Shown one piece after another: positions 41,330 to 49,268 of a stretch of 64,000 nucleotides of DNA. Position 1 is the stretch's first letter. Every line of letters starts with the position of its first letter. The notes under the pieces are model-generated. The model searched no databases, was not told the origin of the DNA, and worked only from the letters and a program-made list of their open reading frames with translations. Source of the stretch: an uncultured beta proteobacterium. GTDB lineage: Bacteria; Pseudomonadota; Gammaproteobacteria; Burkholderiales; Burkholderiaceae_C. The stretch covers positions 62,001 to 126,000 of the forward strand of contig CAIVHU010000128.1 of assembly GCA_903905735.1 (NCBI GenBank), read 5' to 3'. The translations under genes and the position numbers were made by a program.

Positions 41330-42067
41330 TCAGTGTGCAACCTTGGGCGGCGGCAGTAGCCGCTCACACTCCTCTTTCACGGCGGCATAACACTCGCAGG
41401 CCTGGGCTTCCAGTTTGGCGCGATCGACCACGGTGATGCTGCCGCGCGCCTTGGTGATGGAGCCGTCTTTTTGCAGCTTGCCCGCCGTTTGCGTGACGCT
41501 CTCGCGGCGCACGCCCAGCAGGTGCGAGATCTGCTCCTGGGTGATGGTCATCTTGTCGCTGTGCAGGCGGTCAAAACTCATCAACAGCCATCGGCTGAAT
41601 TGCTGCTCCACCGAATGGTGCTGGTTGCACACGGCGGTTTGTGAGGTCTGGCAAATCAGGGCCTGGGTGTAGAGCAACGCGAGGTGTTGCAGTTGGCCGC
41701 CCTGCTCGAACTCGTGTTTCATGACTCTTCGGCTGAGCCGGTAGGCCTGGCCGGCGCTTTGCACTTCGGTGCTGCTGGGCAGGCTCTCGCCGCCCATGTA
41801 GATCGAAATACCGACGAGTCCTTCGCTGCCAACCAAGGCGATTTCGCTGGACGAGCCATCTTCCAGCGCATAAATCAGTGACACGATGCCCGACACCGGA
41901 AAGTGCAGGTACTTCACGTGGTCGCCAGACTCCGACATGGTCCAGCCCAGCGGCATGGCCACCAGTTCCAGGTCGGGCAACAGGCGCTCGTACTCCGCTT
42001 TCGGCAACGCCGCCAGAATCTGGATTTGCTTGGGGTCGGGCGCGGCTGGCTTCAATAATTTGGACAT
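41330..42067 (-). CDS. Crp/Fnr family transcriptional regulator (no FNR cysteine cluster)
   Basis: cNMP-like N-domain; HTH ITQEQISHLLGVRRESVTQTAGKLQKDGSI; start at MSKLLKP. Confidence 0.88.
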   Translation of the reverse strand: MSKLLKPAAPDPKQIQILAALPKAEYERLLPDLELVAMPLGWTMSESGDHVKYLHFPVSGIVSLIYALEDGSSSEIALVGSEGLVGISIYMGGESLPSSTEVQSAGQAYRLSRRVMKHEFEQGGQLQHLALLYTQALICQTSQTAVCNQHHSVEQQFSRWLLMSFDRLHSDKMTITQEQISHLLGVRRESVTQTAGKLQKDGSITKARGSITVVDRAKLEAQACECYAAVKEECERLLPPPKVAH

Positions 42068-42263
42068 GTAGGTTTTGGGAGTCAGTGGAAGCGGCCAAAT
42101 GTACGCGCGCCTGACTGATGCGGTTTTATTGGGGGTCTTGTCCGCTGGGGAGTCGCACGGCTGTCCGGCGGGTACTTGCTGACCTGCGCCCACAGGCTTT
42201 GCCAGGGACGGCATTGACCAAGTCGTGCAGAATCCAGGAGAAAGCCAAGCCTTGATCATTACA

Positions 42264-42314
42264 AAAAGCATAGCTACTTATTCATATATAAAAAGGGCTA
42301 GAGGCCAATTTAGC
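42264..42314 (+). repeat. Dispersed mini-repeat copy, intergenic
   Basis: aaaagcatagctacttattcatatataaaaagggctagaggccaattt. Confidence 0.8.
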
Positions 42315-42381
42315 TTGCAAGATGCACCATCACCAGCCTCACGAATTGGCCGGTACGACCCACTTCCACCCAGGTATTGAC

Positions 42382-43077
42382 ATGACCAACGCCTTCATTC
42401 AGAAAAACGCACCCCTGTTGGCGCTGTGCCTGAGCAGCGCTGCCCACGCGGCCAGCCCCGGTTTTGATTGCGCCAAGGTGCGCCAACCAAGTACCGAGGC
42501 CATCGTCTGCGTCGACGTTGAGTTGTCCAAGCTGGACCGCCAGATGGCCCAGGTGTACGCCGCCGCGCTCAAAAAGGCGCACAACCAGCGCCCGCCCCTG
42601 CTCAAAGTCGAGCAGCGCGGCTGGATCAAGGGCCGCAACGACTGCTGGAAAAGCGCCGACCGGCACCAGTGCATCGCCGAGTCTTACCGCCTGCGCATCG
42701 CCGAGCTGCAGGCACGCTACCGGCTGATACCACCCATGGCCACGGTGCGTTATGCCTGCGACGGCAACCCGGCCAACGAGGTGGTGGCCACGTTTTTCAA
42801 CACCAACCCGGCCACGCTGATCGCCGAGTGGGGTGACTCGGTGTCATTCATGGTGCAGCAACGCAGCGCCAGCGGTGCGCGCTATCAGGGGCGCAATGAG
42901 TCTCTCTGGGAGCACCAGGGTGAAGCGAAGGTGGTCTGGGGCTACCAGACGCCGGAAATGCGCTGCCGCCCCCTGTGCGCTAAGCCAAATCCCGATCAGT
43001 GCGTGGCGCGGCGCAACTCTGCCGCGCGGGCAGCAATGGCCGGGCGGTCAAAGGTGGCACCGGCGTTGGCCAGGTAG
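42382..43077 (+). CDS. Secreted DUF1311 (LprI-like) plus MliC-like lysozyme-inhibitor protein
   Basis: Signal peptide; CxxxxxxxEAIVCVDVELSKLDRQM; VRYACDGNPANEVVATFFNTNPATLIAEWGD. Confidence 0.75.
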   Translation: MTNAFIQKNAPLLALCLSSAAHAASPGFDCAKVRQPSTEAIVCVDVELSKLDRQMAQVYAAALKKAHNQRPPLLKVEQRGWIKGRNDCWKSADRHQCIAESYRLRIAELQARYRLIPPMATVRYACDGNPANEVVATFFNTNPATLIAEWGDSVSFMVQQRSASGARYQGRNESLWEHQGEAKVVWGYQTPEMRCRPLCAKPNPDQCVARRNSAARAAMAGRSKVAPALAR

Positions 43078-43856
43078 GTTTCCAGGTCTTCCAGCGCGTG
43101 ACCGGGGTGGCGGGCTTCCGCGTGGGCCAGGCCACGGTCGCGGTACTCTTGCCAGGCTTGGGGCAGCAGCACAATCAACCGGTCTTGCACCGCAATCAGC
43201 CGCTGCCAGTCTTCCTGCGCAGCGTGGATTTCTTTCAGGTTGTGCAGCATGCGGGTGATGATCTCGCGCGGCTTGGCGGCCTGCAAGTACAGGCCCAGCG
43301 GCACTTCTTGATCGTCCACCAGCCCGCCCAGGCCCCGATAGGGTTCCAGCCGCTCGGCCAGTTCTTCGCGGCTGAGCGACTGGCCGGTGAGCGGGTCGAT
43401 CACCACCTGGCCTTCGCTGAGGTTGACCTTGACCATGAAATGCCCCGGAAAAGCTACGCCGCGCGCCTTCAGGCCGATGCCTTGCGCCAGCTCCAGCCAA
43501 ATGACGGCCATTGAGATCGGTATGGCGAGGCGGGTACGCAACACCACATGCACGTAGCTGTTGTCGGGGTCGCTGTAATTGTTGAAGTTGCCCGCGAAGT
43601 TCAGGTCGCGATAGACAAACTGGTTGAGCGCGCGCAGCTTTTGCAGCGGGCCGGCATCTGCGGGCAGGCGGCGCTGCAGGCGCGCCAGCAGCTGGTCAAT
43701 CTCACCGAGCACCTGCTGCACGCTGATGTCAGGATACTCGTCCTGCGCCAGACTCACGGCGGCTTCGAGCAGCGCGAAGTCAGCATCGGTGTGCACCAGC
43801 GAGGCGAAATACTCCAGCGGCGTGGGGACGTTCAGGGAAAGATTCATGTCAGACAT
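42996..43856 (-). CDS. SirB1 family (transglutaminase-like/TPR) protein
   Basis: LNQFVYRDLNFAGNFNNYSDPDNSYVHVVLRTRLAIPISMAVIWLELAQGIGLKARGVAFPGHFMVKV. Confidence 0.92.
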   Translation of the reverse strand: MSDMNLSLNVPTPLEYFASLVHTDADFALLEAAVSLAQDEYPDISVQQVLGEIDQLLARLQRRLPADAGPLQKLRALNQFVYRDLNFAGNFNNYSDPDNSYVHVVLRTRLAIPISMAVIWLELAQGIGLKARGVAFPGHFMVKVNLSEGQVVIDPLTGQSLSREELAERLEPYRGLGGLVDDQEVPLGLYLQAAKPREIITRMLHNLKEIHAAQEDWQRLIAVQDRLIVLLPQAWQEYRDRGLAHAEARHPGHALEDLETYLANAGATFDRPAIAARAAELRRATH

Positions 43857-43859
43857 TGT

Positions 43860-45425
43860 CTATCGGCGCAGCAATTGGCGCAATTGCAATCCCGCCACGG
43901 TAATCGCTCCCAAATAAATAGCTGCTGACGCAGACAGAATAAGGGCTATGAGCCAAACTCTCTTTAACTTCTCGGCGCGCAAGGCGGTCCAGTCCCAGTG
44001 GCCATTGGCCCACATCAAGAAAACTGCCAGCAAAACACAGCCCGCCAGCACTTGTAAAAGAAAGATGCCCCAGCCGGGTTCGGGCTTGTAACTGCCGCGC
44101 CGCACCAGCCCCACCAACAGCCAGGCTGCGTTGACCATCGCACCAATGCCGATCGACAGCGTCAGCGCAGCATGGGCAAAAATGGGCACCAGAAACAGGT
44201 TAAGCAACTGGGTGAACACCAGCACGCCGACGGCGACACGTACCGGAGTTTTGGTGTCCTGGCTGGCGTAGTAGCCCGGTGCCAGAACCTTGATGGCCAC
44301 AATGCCGATCAACCCGGTGCCCCAGCCCATCAGCGCATAGGTGACTTGCTGCACGTCAAAGGCGCTCATCGCCCCGTAGTGGTACAGCACGGCCACCAGC
44401 GGTGTCGGAAACACCAGCAAGGCCACCGCGCAAGGCACGGACGTCACCGCCACCAGCCGCAAACCCCAGTCCAGCATGCCGGAATATCTGGCGCTGTCGC
44501 CACTGGCACGCGCGCTGGCCAGCTGCGGCATCAGTACCACGCCCATGGCCACGCCCAGCAATGCGGTGGGAAACTCCATGAGCCGGTCAGCGTAAGTGAT
44601 CCAGCTCACGCTGCCCGGACGCAAATGCGAGGCAATCTGCGTGTTGATCAGCATCGAGATATGCGCCACGCTCACCCCCAGCAGCGCCGGACCCATCAGG
44701 CGCAGAATGTTTTGAGTCTCCGTGCAGGCCCAGGCCACGCGCAGCGCCGACCAGCGCCAGCTCATGCGCGGATGCAGATTCAGTCGCCTCAGGGCCCACC
44801 ACTGCACCCCCAACTGCGCTGCACCACCCAGCAGCACGCCGCCCGCCAGGGCGTAAATCGGCTCGATGCCTATGGCTTTGAACCATGGCGCGACCAGCCA
44901 AGCGGCCGCAATCATGCACACATTGAGCAACACCGGCGTGACTGCGGGCACAGCAAAACGCCGCCAGGTGTTGAGTACCCCGGCACCCAGGGCCACCAGC
45001 GACATGAAGGCAATGTAGGGAAACATCCAGCGCGTCATGACGACCGCAACATCAAAACCATGCGGGTCTTGTTTCAGGCCGCTGGCCATGACCCACACCA
45101 AGCCCGGCGCGCCCAGCACACCCAGCACGCTCAAGCCCAACAAAGCCCAGACCAGCACCGTGGCCACCCGGTCAATCAGCACCCGTGTGGCAGCCTCACC
45201 TTGCTGCGCCTTGGTTGCAGCCAAGACCGGCACAAAAGCCTGACTGAAGGCACCTTCAGCAAAAAAGCGCCGAAACAGATTGGGAATGCGAAACGCGACG
45301 TTGAACGCGTCGGTGAGCGCCGAGGCACCAAAGGTCGACGCAATCAGCAGCTCGCGCACCAGTCCGGCAATACGCGACAACAGGGTCAACAGGGAGACGA
45401 CGGAGGCAGATTTGAAGAGGCTCAC
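43860..45425 (-). CDS. murJ: Lipid II flippase MurJ
   Basis: SLFKSASVVSLLTLLSRIAGLVRELLIASTFGASALTDAFNVAFRIPNLFRRFFAEGAFSQAFVPVLA; GTG start inferred. Confidence 0.94.
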   Translation of the reverse strand: MSLFKSASVVSLLTLLSRIAGLVRELLIASTFGASALTDAFNVAFRIPNLFRRFFAEGAFSQAFVPVLAATKAQQGEAATRVLIDRVATVLVWALLGLSVLGVLGAPGLVWVMASGLKQDPHGFDVAVVMTRWMFPYIAFMSLVALGAGVLNTWRRFAVPAVTPVLLNVCMIAAAWLVAPWFKAIGIEPIYALAGGVLLGGAAQLGVQWWALRRLNLHPRMSWRWSALRVAWACTETQNILRLMGPALLGVSVAHISMLINTQIASHLRPGSVSWITYADRLMEFPTALLGVAMGVVLMPQLASARASGDSARYSGMLDWGLRLVAVTSVPCAVALLVFPTPLVAVLYHYGAMSAFDVQQVTYALMGWGTGLIGIVAIKVLAPGYYASQDTKTPVRVAVGVLVFTQLLNLFLVPIFAHAALTLSIGIGAMVNAAWLLVGLVRRGSYKPEPGWGIFLLQVLAGCVLLAVFLMWANGHWDWTALRAEKLKRVWLIALILSASAAIYLGAITVAGLQLRQLLRR

Positions 45426-45530
45426 ACGCCAAAGTGTAGCTGCGCTGCGCAGCTCACGTCCAAGCCAGCGGAGAACTGCTAGAATCGCAGGCTTTGCTGA
45501 CAACATCCACAGACTCAAGGAACATTCATC

Positions 45531-45830
45531 ATGGCATCTGGAAAACCCAAAAAGAAGAACCCACGCCTGGCGTCGGGCCGTAAACGCGTCCGTCAGGACA
45601 TCAAAATCAACGCGGCGAACACCTCGCTGCGTTCTCAATACCGCACTGCGGTGAAAAACGTGGAAAAAGCCGTGGTGACTGGCGACAAGGCCAAGGCAAC
45701 CGAGCTGTTTGCCAAGATGCAAGCCGTGGTCGATACCGTGGCTGACAAGGGCATCTTCCACAAAAACAAGGCCGCACGCGACAAGAGCCGCCTGTCTTCC
45801 AAGGTGAAAGCCTTGGCCGTCGCTGCCTGA
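45531..45830 (+). CDS. rpsT: 30S ribosomal protein S20
   Basis: [47 protein letters not shown]; divergent from murJ. Confidence 0.97.
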   Translation: MASGKPKKKNPRLASGRKRVRQDIKINAANTSLRSQYRTAVKNVEKAVVTGDKAKATELFAKMQAVVDTVADKGIFHKNKAARDKSRLSSKVKALAVAA

Positions 45831-45865
45831 TTTTCAGGCAAACCGCACGTTAACCTGATCAGTTG

Positions 45866-45903
45866 GGGACAGAGCTGGCGGCTTCGCCGCTGCGGTCTGT
45901 CCC
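45866..45903. repeat. REP-like palindrome
   Basis: GGGACAGA-gctg-GCGGC-TTC-GCCGC-tgcgg-TCTGTCCC nested inverted repeat. Confidence 0.65.
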
Positions 45904-45952
45904 ACAAAGTTTCAGTACAACGCCGTTTGTAACGGGTGCGCTGTCAGCAAAA

Positions 45953-45984
45953 GCAAAAAAGCCGTTTCACGACGGCTTTTTTGC
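45953..45984. terminator. Bidirectional rho-independent terminator after rpsT
   Basis: GCAAAAAAGCCGTTTCACGACGGCTTTTTTGC. Confidence 0.88.
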
Positions 45985-46004
45985 GTCTGGGTCGACAGTA
46001 GCGT

Positions 46005-46340
46005 TCAGGCGTGCGATTTTTTGGCCGGGGCACCGTGCCCGACTGGCGGCACGCCTTCGAAGGTTTGCAACTCGTTGTCCTTGGCAAAGTTCATGCAAAA
46101 GTCCCAGGCCATCACGTTGTGGGCACGCAGGGCTTCATCGACAATCACGCAGCGAGTACCGTTGACCGCAGTGGGCACACACCAAGGCGAATAGGTGAAA
46201 TGGCGGCCGGGCAACATCATGCCGGGACGAAACTGGCTCATCACACCGGCCAGCCGTTCAGACCAATCGCTGGGGCGAAAGGCGCGGCCACTGTGGGTCA
46301 AACCCAGGATATAGACTTTTTTTGGAGTTTGTGAAACCAT
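46005..46340 (-). CDS. DUF3579 domain-containing protein
   Basis: MVSQTPKKVYILGLTHSGRAFRPSDWSERLAGVMSQFRPGMMLPGRHFTYSPWCVPTAVNGTRCVIVDEAL. Confidence 0.75.
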   Translation of the reverse strand: MVSQTPKKVYILGLTHSGRAFRPSDWSERLAGVMSQFRPGMMLPGRHFTYSPWCVPTAVNGTRCVIVDEALRAHNVMAWDFCMNFAKDNELQTFEGVPPVGHGAPAKKSHA

Positions 46341-46424
46341 CTTGTAGCGGCCAATCGTTGGGTTTTGACGAGATGTTGCGATGCAGCAAGTATTGTAGTG
46401 CTGATTCCCAGTCTTATACAAGAC

Positions 46425-46438
46425 TTGATCCCTATCAA
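46425..46438. promoter_or_regulatory. FNR/ANR-type box
   Basis: Exact TTGAT-CCCT-ATCAA, extended to CTTGATCCCTATCAAG. Confidence 0.7.
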
Positions 46439-46541
46439 GTTGCACGCACTTTGTATGCACTTTGCATGCCAGTCATCTTTGACAACGTCGACCAGTATGA
46501 CACTTGGCGGCTCATTTGATCGGTCTAAAATCATCTCTCAA

Positions 46542-46573
46542 CGGCCCAACTGACGTTGGGCCGCTTTGTTTTC
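46542..46573 (+). terminator. Terminator/attenuator-like hairpin in leader of argD
   Basis: CGGCCCAAC-TGAC-GTTGGGCCG followed by CTTTGTTTTC, about 17 nt before ATG 46590. Confidence 0.55.
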
Positions 46574-46589
46574 TCATGGAGATCACCGC

Positions 46590-47810
46590 ATGACCGCAAG
46601 CAGCCCTTTCATCGAAGCCGCCTCCCCGCACGTGATGAACACCTATGGGCGACTGCCCATCGCCCTCTCTCACGGCCAGGGTTGCCGGGTGTGGGATGTG
46701 AATGGCAAGGAATATCTGGACGCGCTGGGCGGCATTGCGGTCAACACGCTGGGTCACAACCACCCGCAGCTGGTGCCCGCGCTCCAAGACCAGATCAGCA
46801 AAATCATCCACAGCTGCAATTACTACCACGTGCCCAACCAGGAGGTGCTGGCGAAAAAGCTGGTGGAGCTCTCAGGCATGACCAATGTATTTTTCTGTTC
46901 CACCGGCTTGGAGGCCAACGAAGCAGCACTGAAGCTGGCGCGAAAGTTTGGCCATGACAAGGGCATTGACCGGCCGGAGATCGTGGTTTACGAAAAAGCC
47001 TTCCATGGCCGCAGCATCGCCACCCTGAGCGCCACGGGCAACCCCAAGATCCAGGCCGGATTTGGCCCGCTGGTGGAAGGCTTCATCCGCGTCCCCATCA
47101 ACAACATGGCGGCCCTGCGCGCGGCCACCCTGGGCAACCGCAACGTGGTCGCGGTGTTTTTTGAGGCCATTCAGGGTGAAGGCGGCATCAACACGATGGA
47201 TCTCGACTACCTGCGCGACCTGCGCCAACTTTGCAATGAGCGGGACTGGCTGATGATGATTGACGAAGTGCAATGCGGCATGGGCCGCACCGGCAAGTGG
47301 TTTGCGCACCAGTGGGCGGGCATCGTGCCCGACGTGATGCCGCTGGCCAAGGGCTTGGGCTCGGGCGTGCCGGTAGGTGCGGTAGTAGCCGGCCCCAAAG
47401 CCGCCAATATCTTCAAGCCCGGCAACCACGGCACCACTTTTGGCGGCAACCCCCTGGCCATGCGTGCCGGTGTTGAAACCATCCGCATCATGGAAGAAGA
47501 CGGCCTGCTGGCCAATGCCGCCACGGTGGGCGCGCACCTGAAAGCCGGTCTGGAAGCCGCCCTGTCAGCTGAGCTGGCAGACGGCAGCGTCAAGGAAATC
47601 CGCGGCCAGGGTTTGATGCTGGGCATTGACCTGGCCAAACCTTGCGGTGCCCTCACCCAGCGTGCGGCCGATGCCGGTTTGCTCATCAGCGTGACAGCCG
47701 ACAGCGTGGTGCGGTTGGTACCGCCGCTGATCTTGAGCTGCGCCGAGGCGGACGAGATCGTCGCCAAACTGTGCCCCCTGATTTCTGCCCTGTTGAAGGA
47801 AACCCCATGA
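46590..47810 (+). CDS. argD: Acetylornithine/succinyldiaminopimelate transaminase family
   Basis: NTYGRLPIALSHGQGCRVWDVNGKEYLDALGGIAVNTLGHNHP; MMIDEVQCGMGRTGKWFAHQ; GNHGTTFGGNPLAMRAG. Confidence 0.94.
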   Translation: MTASSPFIEAASPHVMNTYGRLPIALSHGQGCRVWDVNGKEYLDALGGIAVNTLGHNHPQLVPALQDQISKIIHSCNYYHVPNQEVLAKKLVELSGMTNVFFCSTGLEANEAALKLARKFGHDKGIDRPEIVVYEKAFHGRSIATLSATGNPKIQAGFGPLVEGFIRVPINNMAALRAATLGNRNVVAVFFEAIQGEGGINTMDLDYLRDLRQLCNERDWLMMIDEVQCGMGRTGKWFAHQWAGIVPDVMPLAKGLGSGVPVGAVVAGPKAANIFKPGNHGTTFGGNPLAMRAGVETIRIMEEDGLLANAATVGAHLKAGLEAALSAELADGSVKEIRGQGLMLGIDLAKPCGALTQRAADAGLLISVTADSVVRLVPPLILSCAEADEIVAKLCPLISALLKETP

Positions 47811-48784
47811 ACCCGGTCAGTTTTGGCATCCCCAGCACTATCCCAAAAGGCGCGCCTCCCGTGCGGCACTATCTGCAGTTCTCGGACTTGACCGCTGACG
47901 AATACGCCTACCTGCTGCAACGCGCCGCCTTCATCAAGGCCAAGTTCAAAACCTTCACCCGCCACCAGCCGCTGGTGGACCGCACGTTGGCCATGATTTT
48001 CGAGAAAGCCTCCACCCGCACCCGCGTGAGTTTTGAGGCCGGCATGTACCAGTTGGGCGGCAGCGTGGTGCACCTGACCACCGGCGACAGCCAGTTGGGC
48101 CGCGCCGAGCCGATTGAAGACAGCGCCCGCGTCATCAGCCGCATGGCTGACCTGGTGATGATCCGCACCTACGAGCAAACCAAGATCGAGCGTTTTGCCG
48201 ACTATTCCCGCGTGCCGGTCATCAACGGCCTGACCAACGAGTTCCACCCGTGCCAGATTCTGGCTGACATCTTCACCTTCATTGAGCATCGCGGCCCGAT
48301 CCAGGGCAAAACCGTTGCTTGGGTGGGTGACGGCAACAACATGGCCAACACCTGGCTGCAAGCCGCCACACTGCTGGATTTCAAGGTGAATGTCAGCACG
48401 CCCAGCGGCTACGAAGTGAATGAAAAAATAGCCTCTGGCCCAAATGGCATAAGCGCTGGTAGCTATGAAACTTATAGTAATCCGCTGGATGCCTGTCGGG
48501 GTGCCGATCTGGTCACCACCGATGTCTGGACCAGCATGGGATATGAAGCGGAGAACGAAGTGCGCAAGCAGGCCTTTGCCGCCTGGCGCGTCAGCGCGGA
48601 CATGATGGCGGTGGCCAAACCGGACGCACTGTTCATGCATTGCCTGCCCGCTCATCGGGGTGAAGAGGTGGATGCCGATGTGATGGACGGCCCCCAAAGC
48701 GTGGTCTGGGACGAAGCCGAAAACCGCATGCATGTGCAAAAAGCGCTGATGGAATTCCTGTTGCTGGGCCGCCAGCCTGACTGA
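47807..48784 (+). CDS. argF: Ornithine carbamoyltransferase
   Basis: FEKASTRTRVSFEAGMYQLGG; TNEFHPCQILADIFT; MHCLPAHRGEEVDADVMDG; start overlaps argD stop. Confidence 0.95.
   Translation: MNPVSFGIPSTIPKGAPPVRHYLQFSDLTADEYAYLLQRAAFIKAKFKTFTRHQPLVDRTLAMIFEKASTRTRVSFEAGMYQLGGSVVHLTTGDSQLGRAEPIEDSARVISRMADLVMIRTYEQTKIERFADYSRVPVINGLTNEFHPCQILADIFTFIEHRGPIQGKTVAWVGDGNNMANTWLQAATLLDFKVNVSTPSGYEVNEKIASGPNGISAGSYETYSNPLDACRGADLVTTDVWTSMGYEAENEVRKQAFAAWRVSADMMAVAKPDALFMHCLPAHRGEEVDADVMDGPQSVVWDEAENRMHVQKALMEFLLLGRQPD
48421..48480 (-). repeat. Dispersed mini-repeat copy (degenerate) inside argF
   Basis: aaaaaatagcctctggcccaaatggcataagcgctggtagctatgaaacttatagtaa; encodes IASGPNGISAGSYETYSN. Confidence 0.6.
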
Positions 48785-48803
48785 CCTGAGCGCAGGAGCT
48801 GCC

Positions 48804-48995
48804 GTGCCTGACGACAAAGACAAAGAATTCTGGAAAACGGTGCTGAAGCTGGCGCTGGGCGCAATCGCCTTGATCACCTTCTTCGGTGTGGGCATTTATT
48901 TCACGGCGAAATACAACACCTACGCACCGCCTGACACGCCACCCGCACCAGACTGGGGCATTGCCAAAGACTCGCCGATCCACCAAAGACGCTGA
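48804..48995 (+). CDS. Small single-TM hypothetical protein
   Basis: MPDDKDKEFWKTVLKLALGAIALITFFGVGIYFTAKYNTYAPPDTPPAPDWG. Confidence 0.6.
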   Translation: MPDDKDKEFWKTVLKLALGAIALITFFGVGIYFTAKYNTYAPPDTPPAPDWGIAKDSPIHQRR

Positions 48996-49027
48996 GCCAC
49001 GCTGCGCTGCCACCCCCAACGGCAGAT

Positions 49028-49267
49028 TCAGGGCTTGCGGTGAAAGGTGATCGGTTGCGCCTGACCCGGTTCGACTTGGGCAGTTGCGCCCGTGGTGGAA
49101 CCAGGGCATTTGCCGCAGCTGCCACACGACGACGTGCAAGTAGGTGCGCGCCCCAGCGCGCTGTGCAGCCGCCCCAGGCGCTGGCGCATGCTGGCTGGCA
49201 GCACGTACCAGACGGCATACAGCGCTGCCACACCGACCAGCACACCCACAATCCAGTTTTGCGTCAT
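49028..49267 (-). CDS. Small Cys-rich membrane protein downstream of feoB (FeoC-like position)
   Basis: N-terminal TM then TCTSSCGSCGKCPG; 2 bp from feoB. Confidence 0.7.
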   Translation of the reverse strand: MTQNWIVGVLVGVAALYAVWYVLPASMRQRLGRLHSALGRAPTCTSSCGSCGKCPGSTTGATAQVEPGQAQPITFHRKP

Positions 49268-49268
49268 A

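Noticed and set aside
44172-45482. 436-aa plus-strand ORF antisense to murJ
   Set aside because: Shadow frame of a GC-rich gene.
47207-48895. 562-aa minus-strand ORF antisense to argD/argF
   Set aside because: Spans two well-supported genes on the other strand; composition is not protein-like.
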